Assembly: GCF_003990645.1 (NCBI RefSeq)
Contig: NZ_RYZK01000001.1
Coordinates: 434,001 to 498,000, forward strand
DNA: 64,000 nt
Reading direction: 5' to 3'
DNA from: Shimia sediminis
Lineage (GTDB): Bacteria > Pseudomonadota > Alphaproteobacteria > Rhodobacterales > Rhodobacteraceae
Shown: positions 30,182 to 40,212 of the stretch, piece by piece
Numbering within the stretch: the stretch's first letter is position 1
How the letters are laid out: each line of letters opens with the position of its first letter
Program-made: the position numbers and the translations under genes
Notes under the pieces: model-generated
What the model saw: the letters and a program-made list of their open reading frames with translations, nothing else
Told to the model about the DNA's origin: nothing
The model's database searches: none

Positions 30182-31578
30182 TGTGTCACCTCTGAACGTG
30201 CTGCGTGACGTGCCATGGCTTTTTTCCGCCAAGGCGCATCACGTTCCCAGTCTCCGGCCATGATCGAGCCATAAGGCATGATCTCATCGACCAGCTCCGC
30301 CAGTTCAAACCGCTCCATCTGAGCACGCACCGTCGCTGCCGGTTTGTAAGCTGACGGCAGTTCCGAGACATCCACGTTGCCCGAGAAAAACCGGACATCC
30401 AACCCACGCGTCTCGCGTGCAAACACCTCAGTTTCCGAATGCTCGCCCAACCCACGCCGGTGTGCCGAGCGCGAAAAGTTTCGCCCGGCCCCATGCGGTG
30501 CAAACCCCATGTTGCGTGCGTTTGGCTGAGACCGGATCAACAGCACCGGTTCCGCCATGTTCAGCGGTACAATCTGGGTTCCGTTGGTATCTGGCAACAT
30601 GTCCACATCAATCGGGGTCGCCCCCTTGGCGTGAAAAAACATGTCCCCCTTACGAAACACAAAGTTGTGCTCGTTCCAGAACCGTTCGCGCACCTTGGCG
30701 TCAGTCAGAACCGTGGCGGCCTGATGAATGGCGTTGTGGTTGGCCTTGGTCCACTTCCGGATCAACTGCAGTGCATCCCAATAGGCAATGCCTTCGTCAG
30801 AATCCGCCGGAATCCAAGCGTTCTGCTTCAGAACACCAACCGACAGCTTCTTGCGCCACTTCTCTGCAGCCCGCATTCCGAGTTTGTACAACCCAGCACC
30901 CGGACCACGAGAGCCATGGTGTGTCACCAGGCACGTTGTTCCATTGGCCTTTGATACGCCGACAAAGGCAAAGTGGTTGCCATCGCCCTGCGTTCCCAAA
31001 TGTTCGACCGCAGCCCGCAGGATCTTTTTGTCCTGCAGAAACGCATTGTCTCGAAACGCATCAAAGAGGTCATGCGACATGGTGAACCGTTTGCCGTTCT
31101 CCCGTCCACCGGGGCCGAAATGCGTAACCTTGTGGACCGCGTCCAACACGGCCTTGGGGTCTGCATCGTCAAACTCGGTGACCATGACCGAACAACAGAT
31201 GTCCGCCGAATGCATGCCCGGATGGATCGCGTTTTCCGCCGCCACAACGGCCCCCACGGGGATCGTGCCGACGGCCCCTGTCGGGCAGGCGTCCGGCATG
31301 ACGGCACCGGCGCGCAGCGTTGGAGTCTGCATCAACACGTCCATGGTCTCCTGGACCTTGGCGACATTGTCCTCTTCTTCGGTGTTGTCTGCCTCAAGGT
31401 TTATCTGATAGCGCGGCGCGTCCTGCAGACGCAGCTTTGGCGCGGGCCGGTTGTCTTCCGCCCACTTGGCCAGCGCGTCACCCTCAAGGTTCAGTGCCCG
31501 CACGGTTTCCAGCGCGCGTCCCAAATCCGCGCCCGGTTCAAAACCCAGTTCAATCAGATGTTTACCAGTTACAGTCAT
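30178..31578 (-). CDS. rtcB: RtcB family RNA ligase
   Basis: Start at ATG 31578 (MTVTGKHLIELGF), giving 466 residues. All metal and guanylate ligands of RtcB can be seen: Asp and Cys in HSADICC, His in GDGNHFAF, His in THHGSRGPG, His in FFHAKGATPID, and the guanylylated His in APHGAGRNFSR. RtcB joins 2',3'-cyclic phosphate (or 3'-phosphate) to 5'-OH RNA ends using GTP and manganese. No archease or RtcR regulator is nearby. It sits between rpmA and a coupled LysE exporter inside the ribosomal-protein/obgE neighbourhood, which is not its usual place. The sequence is somewhat divergent from the Escherichia coli enzyme. Confidence 0.88.
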   Translation of the reverse strand: MTVTGKHLIELGFEPGADLGRALETVRALNLEGDALAKWAEDNRPAPKLRLQDAPRYQINLEADNTEEEDNVAKVQETMDVLMQTPTLRAGAVMPDACPTGAVGTIPVGAVVAAENAIHPGMHSADICCSVMVTEFDDADPKAVLDAVHKVTHFGPGGRENGKRFTMSHDLFDAFRDNAFLQDKKILRAAVEHLGTQGDGNHFAFVGVSKANGTTCLVTHHGSRGPGAGLYKLGMRAAEKWRKKLSVGVLKQNAWIPADSDEGIAYWDALQLIRKWTKANHNAIHQAATVLTDAKVRERFWNEHNFVFRKGDMFFHAKGATPIDVDMLPDTNGTQIVPLNMAEPVLLIRSQPNARNMGFAPHGAGRNFSRSAHRRGLGEHSETEVFARETRGLDVRFFSGNVDVSELPSAYKPAATVRAQMERFELAELVDEIMPYGSIMAGDWERDAPWRKKAMARHAARSEVTQ

Positions 31579-31715
31579 TGGTCTAATCCATTTTTCCTCT
31601 TTTTGACTTTCAATCCGACTAATTCGGATGGTGGATAGACCGGTCCCCTGAAAAAGAAATGGGGGACCGGTTTTCACCGATCCCCCAAAATTTTGTTTGC
31701 CTTTAGGAGTTCGGC

Positions 31716-31985
31716 TTATTCAGCGGCCTCCGCCACTGGCAGGACCGAAATAAAGGTGCGGCCCTTGAGGCCTTTGTGGAATTTGACGTTGCCGTCGACA
31801 GTCGCAAAGATGGTGTGGTCTTTGCCCATGCCTACGCCCTCGCCCGGCCACATTTTTGTGCCGCGCTGACGCAGGATGATGTTGCCGGGAACGACGACTT
31901 CGCCGCCGTATTTCTTAACGCCAAGGCGACGACCTGCTGAGTCGCGACCGTTACGGGAGCTACCGCCAGCTTTTTTATGTGCCAT
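31716..31985 (-). CDS. rpmA: 50S ribosomal protein L27
   Basis: The 89-residue protein is complete L27 ([41 protein letters not shown]). The N-terminal tail reaches the peptidyl-transferase centre. It follows rplU by 22 bases. A long gap to rtcB (137 bases) contains a hairpin with stem GGGGGACCGG/CCGGTCCCC near 31638-31668. Confidence 0.98.
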   Translation of the reverse strand: MAHKKAGGSSRNGRDSAGRRLGVKKYGGEVVVPGNIILRQRGTKMWPGEGVGMGKDHTIFATVDGNVKFHKGLKGRTFISVLPVAEAAE

Positions 31986-32007
31986 ATCGTTGGTCTCCTA
32001 TCTCAGC

Positions 32008-32607
32008 TTACTTCGCCAGATCGGCCGCTTGAGCGACCCATTCGGCTTTGACTTTTACAGCATCAAAGCTGTCGACGTCTACGGCGGCCAGCTGTGCGTA
32101 CGAGGTGATCCCTGCGTCGTTCAGCTTTTTGGCAGCGGCGGGACCGACACCGGTGATCGCGGTCAGATCGTCTGCGGCGGCGGCAGCAGCGGCAGGCGCT
32201 TCTGCTGTCTTCGCGGCTTTCTTGGCGGCCGGAGCAGCCACGGCACCCGCAGGGGCAGACCCGGTTGCAGCTTTGACACCCGACTTTTCCGCGCCCGAGG
32301 CGAGGATGTCGGTGATCTTGACCAGGGTCAGCTTCTGACGGTGGCCCACGGTGCGCTTGGACGAGTGCTTACGACGACGCTTGACGAAGTTGATGACCTT
32401 GTCACCTTTGATCTGGTCGATCACTTCGGCCTGAACGCCTGCGCCTGCCACGAGGGGGGCGCCTACGACGGGTGTATCACCGCCCAGCATCAGCACTTCG
32501 TTGAATTGTACGGTTTCGCCGGCGCTTGCTGCGAGCTTTTCGACACGCAGGATATCACCTGCCTGTACTTTATACTGCTTACCGCCGGTCTTGAGGACTG
32601 CGAACAT
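32008..32607 (-). CDS. rplU: 50S ribosomal protein L21 with C-terminal helix-hairpin-helix extension
   Basis: Start at ATG 32607 (MFAVLKTGGKQYKVQAGDIL). Residues 1-103 are ordinary L21 (FNEVLMLGG, KRRRKHSSKRTVGHRQKLT). A further 95 residues follow: an alanine/lysine-rich linker (about 105-148) and a helix-hairpin-helix-like segment DDLTAITGVGPAAAKKLNDA continuing to residue 199. Similar extended L21 proteins occur in Rhodobacteraceae. The domain is known from DNA/RNA-binding proteins, so extra rRNA contact or a non-ribosomal role is possible. Confidence 0.95.
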   Translation of the reverse strand: MFAVLKTGGKQYKVQAGDILRVEKLAASAGETVQFNEVLMLGGDTPVVGAPLVAGAGVQAEVIDQIKGDKVINFVKRRRKHSSKRTVGHRQKLTLVKITDILASGAEKSGVKAATGSAPAGAVAAPAAKKAAKTAEAPAAAAAAADDLTAITGVGPAAAKKLNDAGITSYAQLAAVDVDSFDAVKVKAEWVAQAADLAK

Positions 32608-32830
32608 GTCCTGACTTCCTTCGATTTCCCGCGTCCTGTGGCCCCGTCTCCGGTGTTTTGGCTTATGCCGCCTCGAACTGCGCGCCCTTGATCCGGGCTG
32701 ATGTTTCAACAAAACACGGCGCAAGGGTGTTCCTTACGCCGAGATGCGCGCTTATCCGGTGAATTGGGGGATAAGTCAAGCGGGAAGTTTGCGCCCAAAC
32801 CCGGTCAGCGTTCAGCGTCCCGCGCGCCCG

Positions 32831-33664
32831 TCAAGACAGGTCCTCTACATGATCTTTCAGGGCTTTGGCCAGAGCCGCCGCGCGGGTTTCAACCACGGTC
32901 TGATCGGCCAGGTTCGCAATCTCTGCAATCTGCTCCAGACTGGTGAGCTCTGCAGGTTTCACCGGCGACACGTCGGGGCGGTCCACGGCGCTGAAGTGGT
33001 CAAAGAACTTGAACCCCTTGCCATAGTGCACCGGCGTTTCCTCCAGCCACACAGAGGGGATGTTGTAGGCATCCGCAAAGATCAGCCCGTGCAAGCTGGA
33101 CGATGCGATCATATCGCAGGTCGACAGCTGCACCAGAAACTCCGGATCCTCGGTGCAGATATTCAACAGCTTTGCGTTCGGAATACGGTCCACCAGCGCC
33201 TGAAAGGCCGAGGCCTCCAGATCCGAGTGATGCGGCACAACACCTAACGAAAACTGCTTGGCCTTTGCAGGTTCACGAACGGCGCGCGCCAGCAAACCGG
33301 CGTCCCCCAAGGGCACATCCGACACCGGAATCTGTTCCAGCGTTTTCTGCCCACGCACCGCCAGGTATCGGGCAAAGGGAACATCCCGCATCTGTTCCGC
33401 GCGCATCAGGCCGCTGCCCCATATCGCCAACGGCTTGCGCCCTGTATCACCATGGGTCGCATAATTCTTGGCAATGGCACGGCTCAGAATCGACCCCACA
33501 GCCACCATATCGGCGCGGTCGATCCGGCACCTGTTGACCTTGCACCCGCTCACAGCCTCGACAATCAACCGCGAGTACTCGTCCCCAAAGTTGCGTTTTT
33601 TGAGAGGGTCCGCGCCATTCAGACGCCCCCACCACAGGCCGATTTCTGGTTTTGCTGCTGACAT
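32831..33664 (-). CDS. Polysaccharide pyruvyl transferase family protein
   Basis: The 277-residue product (start ATG 33664 behind a GAGG; a GTG nine bases further up is also possible) matches the PS_pyruv_trans family: early FGDEYSRLIVEAVSG, DMVAVGSILSR, AIWGSGLMRAEQM, LLNICTEDPEFLVQLSTCDMIASSSLHGLIFADAYNIPSVWLEE. The last block, with SSLHG, is the family's most conserved site. Members add pyruvate ketals to sugars of exopolysaccharides such as succinoglycan. It is divergent from a GT-C type membrane glycosyltransferase, which supports a role in surface polysaccharide. Confidence 0.82.
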   Translation of the reverse strand: MSAAKPEIGLWWGRLNGADPLKKRNFGDEYSRLIVEAVSGCKVNRCRIDRADMVAVGSILSRAIAKNYATHGDTGRKPLAIWGSGLMRAEQMRDVPFARYLAVRGQKTLEQIPVSDVPLGDAGLLARAVREPAKAKQFSLGVVPHHSDLEASAFQALVDRIPNAKLLNICTEDPEFLVQLSTCDMIASSSLHGLIFADAYNIPSVWLEETPVHYGKGFKFFDHFSAVDRPDVSPVKPAELTSLEQIAEIANLADQTVVETRAAALAKALKDHVEDLS

Positions 33665-33988
33665 GGGCCTCACAATTCGCTTGGGGGGTCACCCGTTTTT
33701 TTTCGACCTTGCTGCGCCGCATGCCGGGTTGTCAAGGCGCTCCCCTGCCGCCGTCCTGCCAAACCCGCCACCTGTCGGACGTCTCTCACACCGCACCGCC
33801 GGGCCGCTTAAAGCAACCGCGCCCTGCCCTTCGGCGTCCAAATACATGGCGCCAGCACGGGCGCGCCACGATGGTGATCCCACCACAGGCCCCGTGCCGC
33901 TTCAGGTTTCTTTCGCCCTTCACGAAAAAAGGTTGGCGGCAGAGCGGTCGCTGCATAAAACCAAAAGAAAGCAAAAACTCTCAAAACC
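33665..33988. other. Intergenic region with no recognised feature
   Basis: These 324 bases separate two divergent genes. There is an octa-T run near 33700 and an A/T-rich stretch at 33920-33985 just before the glycosyltransferase start. I see no RNA gene, repeat or plausible coding frame in it; promoters for both flanking genes must lie here. Confidence 0.5.
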
Positions 33989-35176
33989 ATGACCTCACCA
34001 AATTCTTTGCAGCCCGTCCTTGCGTCTTCCCGGTTGACCTGGGGCTTGATTGCAGCGCTCGGTCTTTTTTACGCCCTGCTCTTCTCCACAACGCAACCGG
34101 ACCATTTCCTGTTTCTGTTGCCGTGGCTGCGCGCCATCACCTCAAATCCGGGCCTTTCCGAGTTTGCCACGGATTTTTCCAATTACACAGGTGGCTACCT
34201 CACGTTTCTCTGGGCCGCCAGCGTGCTTGAGCCGATCCTTTCGGAGCTGGCAATCATCAAACTCGCAGCCGTTCTGGGCAGCCTGCTGCTCGCCGTCGCC
34301 ATATGGGTGTGCCTGGGGTGTTTCGGATGGCTTGGGACGGCCCGTTTCAATGCGGCTCTGATCACACTTGTCCTGCCCACGGTCATGCTGAACGGCATTG
34401 GATGGGGTCAGGCGGACGCGTTTTACACAAGCTTTCTGGTTCTGTCGCTTGCGGCGGTCCTCTGCGACCGCCCCTATCTCGCTGCGCTGGCCTTTGCGAT
34501 TGCCGTGGCTTTCAAGCTTCAGGCCATGTTCTTTGGCCCCTTCCTGCTCGGCTATATGCTGCGCAATCCGCGCGCCTTGATTGCGGGGCTGGTCATGCTT
34601 GTGCCCACCTATCTGGCTGTGAACCTGATTTACCTCGCCGGAGGGCGCCCGGTGTCCGAAGTCCTGTCGATCTATCTCGATCAGGCCAATACCTATCACC
34701 GGCTCTCGATGAACGCAGGCAATCCCTGGCTGCTCGTCGATCTGCTGGTCCCGCCCGAGGTTCTTGCCCCGGTGCGCCGCACGCTCATTCTGGCCGGGCT
34801 TCTGGGCGCTACCGTGACCGGGCTGATTATCGCATGGCGGGTTGCGGTGACGGCTAAGACCTCACAAACCCTGTTGTGGTTTGCCTGCTTCTCGACGCTG
34901 ATCATGCCCTACATCCTGCCCAAGATGCATGACCGGTTCTTCTTTCCGGCCGAGATCATGCTGATTGTGGCCCTGTTCACCGACCGCCGTTATCTGGCCC
35001 CAGCGGTGCTGGCACAGCTTTCCGGCATGTGCATGTACGCGGTGTACCACGATACTTTGGGGCTGCGCGCCCTGTTCGGTTGGCCAAATGTCGCGTTAGT
35101 TGGGATGGTGTTTCTTGCCTTGGCTCTGGTGACCCTGATCAGGTTGCGCCCTGCAACGGCCTCAACACCAAGATAG
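33989..35176 (+). CDS. Multi-pass membrane glycosyltransferase-like protein (GT-C / Gpi18-like)
   Basis: The 395-residue protein has about nine to ten hydrophobic helices. Two loops resemble the mannosyltransferase (Gpi18/GT-C) pattern: NGIGWGQADAFYTSFLVLSL and LPKMHDRFFFPAEIMLI, in which an acidic or HDR-type loop faces the outside. Such enzymes use polyprenyl-phosphate sugars to glycosylate lipids or glycans in the periplasm. It is divergent from the pyruvyl transferase gene. Donor, acceptor and exact family are uncertain. Confidence 0.7.
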   Translation: MTSPNSLQPVLASSRLTWGLIAALGLFYALLFSTTQPDHFLFLLPWLRAITSNPGLSEFATDFSNYTGGYLTFLWAASVLEPILSELAIIKLAAVLGSLLLAVAIWVCLGCFGWLGTARFNAALITLVLPTVMLNGIGWGQADAFYTSFLVLSLAAVLCDRPYLAALAFAIAVAFKLQAMFFGPFLLGYMLRNPRALIAGLVMLVPTYLAVNLIYLAGGRPVSEVLSIYLDQANTYHRLSMNAGNPWLLVDLLVPPEVLAPVRRTLILAGLLGATVTGLIIAWRVAVTAKTSQTLLWFACFSTLIMPYILPKMHDRFFFPAEIMLIVALFTDRRYLAPAVLAQLSGMCMYAVYHDTLGLRALFGWPNVALVGMVFLALALVTLIRLRPATASTPR

Positions 35177-35228
35177 GGCGCTCGCGCGCCTGAATGGCAA
35201 CAAACCCAGACACGCGCCTAACGCCCGG

Positions 35229-36065
35229 TCACAGCTCCTGGCTGGGCTGGACGTCTGCCAGTTCGACGGCAAGCGCTTCGAACCGGTTCATCATGACCTC
35301 GAAGTGCACGGCATTCATCAACTCATAGACGGTCTGCATATCCGGCTCTTCCAACGCTTCGGCATAGGCCCGCAAATCGTCGTCCGAAAACGCGCGATAG
35401 GTATAGGCCGCATTGGCCAGCGCCGAGGCCTCCATTTCGCGCCGCAACTCGCCTTCGGATTCCTTCAGAGCGGCCCGCAGCCCCTCTTCGTCCACGCTCA
35501 GTTCGATCACCCCTGCATAAGAGGCCGCAAGAATGAACCGCACCTGGATCTCCTGAACCGCTTCAGGGCCCACATCATTGGGGTCAATCGCGTGGTTCAT
35601 GCGCTTGATCAGCCCCAACCGCTCGCTGCCATCCGCCACCAGCCCGGCGACGATTTCGCGCCCCCTCTCGTTCTTCATGTCATCGTCTTCAAAGTGCGAG
35701 GTGTTTTCGGCGTCGACCAGACGCTTGCCAAGGTCGCTGGCATAAAACGCCGCCGCATGGATCAGGACGTCATCCTCCAGCGTGGCTTCGAGAATGCCAA
35801 TGGCGCGATTTTGCATGAACCCGCTGTCAAAGACACGCCGCGCGACATAGGTCCACTCGTTGCCGAACTCGGCATCCTCCAGTCCCAGCATCGCTGGCGC
35901 GTTTTCCGCCGACAACGTGATCGAGTCGATGGCCACGTCAAATCCCGTGGTCTTCAAGAACGCCTCAACACTTGCGCGATCCGCGGCCTGCGCCCCGGTC
36001 ATCAGCATCACGAACAGAATAAATGCGCTGAACGCGGCCAAGAGTTTCTTATGCAATCCCGTCAT
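35229..36065 (-). CDS. Exported helical protein with DUF2059-like features
   Basis: Three ATGs lie close together at the 5' end; AAAGG about seven bases before ATG 36065 favours that one. The 278-residue product has a signal peptide (LLAAFSAFILFVMLMTGAQA). The mature part is all-helical and acidic with AAFYASDLGKRLVDAE, which resembles the DUF2059 motif (YYsTpeGkkl), and a second similar helical repeat. It is probably periplasmic. It converges with the glycosyltransferase gene. No enzymatic motif is visible. Confidence 0.72.
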   Translation of the reverse strand: MTGLHKKLLAAFSAFILFVMLMTGAQAADRASVEAFLKTTGFDVAIDSITLSAENAPAMLGLEDAEFGNEWTYVARRVFDSGFMQNRAIGILEATLEDDVLIHAAAFYASDLGKRLVDAENTSHFEDDDMKNERGREIVAGLVADGSERLGLIKRMNHAIDPNDVGPEAVQEIQVRFILAASYAGVIELSVDEEGLRAALKESEGELRREMEASALANAAYTYRAFSDDDLRAYAEALEEPDMQTVYELMNAVHFEVMMNRFEALAVELADVQPSQEL

Positions 36066-36185
36066 ATGCATGCCTTTCATGGGTCTACATTCTATCTAGG
36101 AAAGAAGTTTTAACAAACAATACAAAAACCCCTCTTGCGCCCCTTTGGAAACATCATTAAACGACGCCCTCACCAAGACCCCCGC

Positions 36186-36275
36186 GGAGAGGTGCCGGAG
36201 TGGTCGAACGGGGCGGTCTCGAAAACCGTTGTCCCTTCACGGGGACCCAGGGTTCGAATCCCTGTCTCTCCGCCA
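36186..36275 (+). tRNA. tRNA-Ser(CGA)
   Basis: The 90-base sequence folds as a class II tRNA. Acceptor GGAGAGG pairs with (T)CTCTCC, G73 is the discriminator and CCA is encoded. The anticodon stem GCGGT/ACCGT encloses loop CTCGAAA, giving anticodon CGA (codon UCG). A long variable arm (GTCCCTTCACGGGGAC) and T-arm CAGGGTTCGAATCCCTG are present. The long variable arm is diagnostic of serine here. Confidence 0.96.
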
Positions 36276-36478
36276 CGGTTCTGCCCGCAGAACCACCAGA
36301 CACTCAGCAGATCGAATCTTACTTAATAATCAATCGCATAGAGCGACTGGCTATTTGTGGCATTTGGGCCGCCAGCGGTGCGAAACCCGCGACCTACCTT
36401 GTCTGGGGCTGGCCACGGGCGCGCAATGTTCTGTATAAACCAGCAATCTGGGCATCACAGTGAAAATGGGACAGACAC

Positions 36479-37126
36479 GTGACCAAATCAAAACCCGATG
36501 ATCTCTTGTCGACACGCCGCCAGACGCGGATGGGAATTGTGCTCGAGTTTCTGGCCCTCGCGCTGGTGATGATCTCGGTGCCGCTGATCGTGCGCTTTGA
36601 CCTTGTTCATCTGGGCACCAACCTCAGCGAACAATCCGCAACCGAGTACTCGCACAACATCGCCTTGACGCTTGGCTGCCTCTTGTTTGCTTCCGGAGCC
36701 GTGAAACACACGCACAAACGCGGGTATCTGATCCTGGTGTCGGGGTTTCTGCTGACGCTGGTGATCCGAGAGAACGACGCGATCCTGGATCAGATCGACC
36801 ATGGCTTCTGGAAATACCCGGCAGTTCTGGCGATGATCGCAACCGGAGTGCTTGTGTGGCGGCATCGCGATACGCTGCGTGATCCGTTTCTGGACCACTT
36901 CGAAAGCCGCAGTTTCGCCTATTTCCTGACCGGGCTGTTTATCGTTTTGTTCTTCAGCCGTCTGTTTGGGTCCAGCGTGTTTCTGCGCGATGCTCTGGGT
37001 GACAACTACACGCCCTGGATCAAGACCATCATTCAGGAAAGCTCTGAGTTGTTGGGGTATCTGGTCCTTTTGATGGGGGCGTTCCTGTCCCATCTGCACC
37101 GTTTTTCCGTGCGCTCAGCCGAATAA
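36479..37126 (+). CDS. Integral membrane protein of unknown function
   Basis: The frame starts at GTG 36479 (TKSKPDDLLSTRR) and gives 215 residues. Six hydrophobic segments can be seen, at about residues 20-42, 62-78, 82-100, 112-126, 145-163 and 185-203, with short loops. I recognise no family motif. The reading frame is solid in length and composition and ends just before the MoaD/molybdenum hydroxylase region, on the opposite strand. It could be a small regulator or transporter component; nothing supports a more exact call. Confidence 0.65.
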   Translation: MTKSKPDDLLSTRRQTRMGIVLEFLALALVMISVPLIVRFDLVHLGTNLSEQSATEYSHNIALTLGCLLFASGAVKHTHKRGYLILVSGFLLTLVIRENDAILDQIDHGFWKYPAVLAMIATGVLVWRHRDTLRDPFLDHFESRSFAYFLTGLFIVLFFSRLFGSSVFLRDALGDNYTPWIKTIIQESSELLGYLVLLMGAFLSHLHRFSVRSAE

Positions 37127-37242
37127 CGGCACCTTTTTCGACGTCCTTTTCTGGCCGCGAAGGCTACGTGTGACGATCGCATGCCCATGCTTGCTGCTGT
37201 GATCGTCCCGCACAGGTTGAAACAGGGGTAAAAGCCGGGTGA

Positions 37243-37488
37243 TTAACCGCCTCTAAGCCGTTGCAACAAAAAGACTTCGCTGTCTTCTGTCACCGCAGCA
37301 TGGCGCGCATTCGGCAGGATTTCCCCATCCACCGACACGGCCACCCCCGCCTTGATCACAGGACCAAGACCGGGGTGAATGCGGACGAGATCATCAAGGA
37401 TCTCGCCCACTGTTTTGCCCTCAACCTCGACCCGGTCCTTGCCATCGGCAAAGCGGCGCAGGCCGGACCAAAGGTTGATCTCAACCAT
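37243..37488 (-). CDS. MoaD/ThiS-family beta-grasp protein ending in Gly-Gly
   Basis: The 81-residue protein has the ubiquitin-like beta-grasp pattern (VEINLWSGLRRFADGKDRVEVEG, TVGEILDDLVRIHPGLGPVI) and ends LLQRLRGG, the diglycine tail that is adenylated and thiocarboxylated in MoaD and ThiS. MoaD supplies sulphur for molybdopterin. The gene overlaps the end of the molybdenum hydroxylase large subunit by eight bases, so it is probably co-translated with it. A dedicated MoaD for this enzyme, or a sulphur carrier for another purpose, are the two readings. Confidence 0.8.
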   Translation of the reverse strand: MVEINLWSGLRRFADGKDRVEVEGKTVGEILDDLVRIHPGLGPVIKAGVAVSVDGEILPNARHAAVTEDSEVFLLQRLRGG

Positions 37489-39729
37489 TGCCCTGCTCTT
37501 TCAGAGCCTTGAGGATCTTCGGCGGTGTCATCGGCAATCCGGTCATGCGCAGACCCGTGGCCGAGCGAATGGCATTCGCCAGCGCTGGCAACGGCGGGGT
37601 GATCCCCGTCTCGCCCACACCGCGCACACCGTACGGGTGGCCGGGGTTCGGCACTTCGACAATCACCGTATCAATCATCGGCAGATCGCTGGCCACAGGA
37701 ATACGATAGTCGAGGAAGATCGGGTTCTGCAGCCGCCCATCCTCGCCATAGATGTATTCCTCGTTCAGCGCCCAGCCAATGCCCTGAGCGGCCCCGCCTT
37801 GGAACTGACCCTCAACGTAGTCGGGATGAATCGCCTTGCCAGCATCCTGCACCACGAGATAGCGCAGCACGGTGGTGTGGCCGGTTTCCGGGTCAATCTC
37901 GACATCCACAACATGGGTGCCAAAGGATCCCGAAAACCCGGTTGGCGAGCCTTCGTAATGGCCAGAAATCGGACCACCTGTGCCGCCCATCTCGGCGGCA
38001 ATCTCGCCAATGGTCAGCGGGTCGTGATCCCCGGCATTTGGCCCCGAAGGCTTTGCCGCGCCGTCTTCCCAGACAACCGCATCCACGTCGATGCCCCATT
38101 TGTCGGCGGCACGCTGGCACAGTTTGCCAATGCACTCTTCCGCCGCCTTGATGGTGGCCAGCCCGCTGGCATAGGTCGCGCGGCTGCCGTGGGTCGGTTC
38201 ATTGACCCCCAGCGCGCCGGTGTCCGAGATGTTGACCCGCACATCCTCATAGGCAATGCCAAAGGCTTCCGCCGCCATCAGCGCCATCGACGCGCGGCTG
38301 CCACCAATATCCGGCGTACCCACCGACACGGTGACCGAGCCATCCTCGGAAATTGCAACAGAAGCAGAGGTTTCGCCGCCCCAGTTCATCCAATATCCCG
38401 AGGCCACGCCGCGTCCCTGGTTGGGGCCCAACGGTGCCGAATAGTTGGCATGCGCCTTGGCCGCTTCCAGCGACTCCACCAGACCCACAGGACCGAATTT
38501 CGGGCCAAAGGTCGACCGCGTGCCATCCTTGACCGCGTTTCTCAGGCGGATCTCGATCGGATCAATGCCCAGCTCGCGCGCCATGTCGTCGATGGTGCTT
38601 TCCACCGCAAAGGCCGCCATCGGTGCGCCCGGCGCACGGTAGGCTGCCTGACGCGGACGGTTGGTGATGACGTCATAGCCAATGTGATGCACGTTCTCGA
38701 TGTCATAGTTGGCAAAGGCCAGCATCGTGGTTACATCCACCGGCGCACCGGGGAACGCGCCCCCTTGCATGCGGAACGTACCATGGGCGGCGGTGATCTT
38801 GCCGTCCTTGGTCATGCCCATCTTGATGTCCATCGACGCCGAGGCCGTCGGCCCGGTCGACCGCAGCACTTCCGAGCGGCTCATCACGATCTTGACCGGC
38901 TTGCCGCCCGCCTTTTTGCTCAGCGCCAGCGACAAAGGCTCCATGAACACCGTGGTCTTGCCGCCAAAACCACCGCCAATCTCGGACGGTGTCACGCGCA
39001 GCTTGGTGGTTTCAATGCCCAAAACCGCCGCCGACATGCGGCGAATGAACCAATGGCCCTGGGTACAGACCCACATCTCGCCACGGCCATCTGACCCCAT
39101 CTGCCCCATACAGGCATGCGGCTCGATATAGCCCTGGTGCACGGCCTCGGTGGAATAACTCTTTTCCACTACCAGATCAGCCTCGGCAAACCCCTTGTCG
39201 AGATCCCCGCGACCGGTATCGAAATAGCGCACCACGTTCGGGTGCAGACCCTCGGGCACGGAATAATCCGCCGCCCCGTCACGAATGACCGGCGCGCCCT
39301 CTTTCATGGCCTCGTCGACATTGGTCACACAGGGCAGCACCTCATAGGTCACCTCGACCAGCTTGGCCGCATCCCGTGCAATCAGCTGACTGGTCGCCGC
39401 CACCGCGGCCACCGCGTGGCCGTCATACAGCGCCTTTTCCCCGGCCATGCAGTTTTCCTGAATGTCCCAGTCTTCGCCTTCCAGCCCCTCCGGGAAATCC
39501 GCGCGGGTGATGACCGCCTTCACACCCTTCAGCGCCAACGCCTTTGTGGCATCGATCTTGACGATCCTGGCATGGGCATGCGGGCTGCGTACCACCACGC
39601 CGTGCAACATGCCCGGCACGTGAATATCCGCGCCATAACGCGCGCGCCCCGTGACCTTATCCAGCCCGTCCGGACGATCAGGAGTGGTCCCGATCTGTTT
39701 GTAATCGCTGGTTTTTCCGTCCAAAGCCA

Positions 39730-39730
<1 letters not shown>
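37481..39730 (-). CDS. Xanthine dehydrogenase family molybdopterin-binding (large) subunit
   Basis: The 749-residue subunit shows the aldehyde oxidase/xanthine dehydrogenase a/b hammerhead at the N-terminus (VTGRARYGADIHVPGMLHGV) and the Moco-binding domain: GGGFGGKT, RQAAYRAPGAPMAAFAVE at the active-site loop, and the catalytic glutamate in RGVGETGITPPLPAL. The AYRAPG loop lacks the AYxCSFR signature of true CO dehydrogenase, so this is a hydroxylase for an unknown aromatic, purine or aldehyde substrate. It sits third in an FAD-FeS-Mo operon; its start shares a base with the FeS subunit's stop. Confidence 0.92.

Positions 39731-40208
<478 letters not shown>

Positions 40209-40212
<4 letters not shown>

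Noticed and set aside
31218-31638. Plus-strand frames opposite rtcB
   Set aside because: RtcB catalytic residues are all intact on the minus strand; the opposite frames show no protein-like features.
37379-39094. Long open frame (571 codons) on the plus strand opposite the molybdenum hydroxylase large subunit
   Set aside because: It is the antisense shadow of a high-GC gene with clear family motifs; the antisense product is Arg/His/Ala-rich without any domain.
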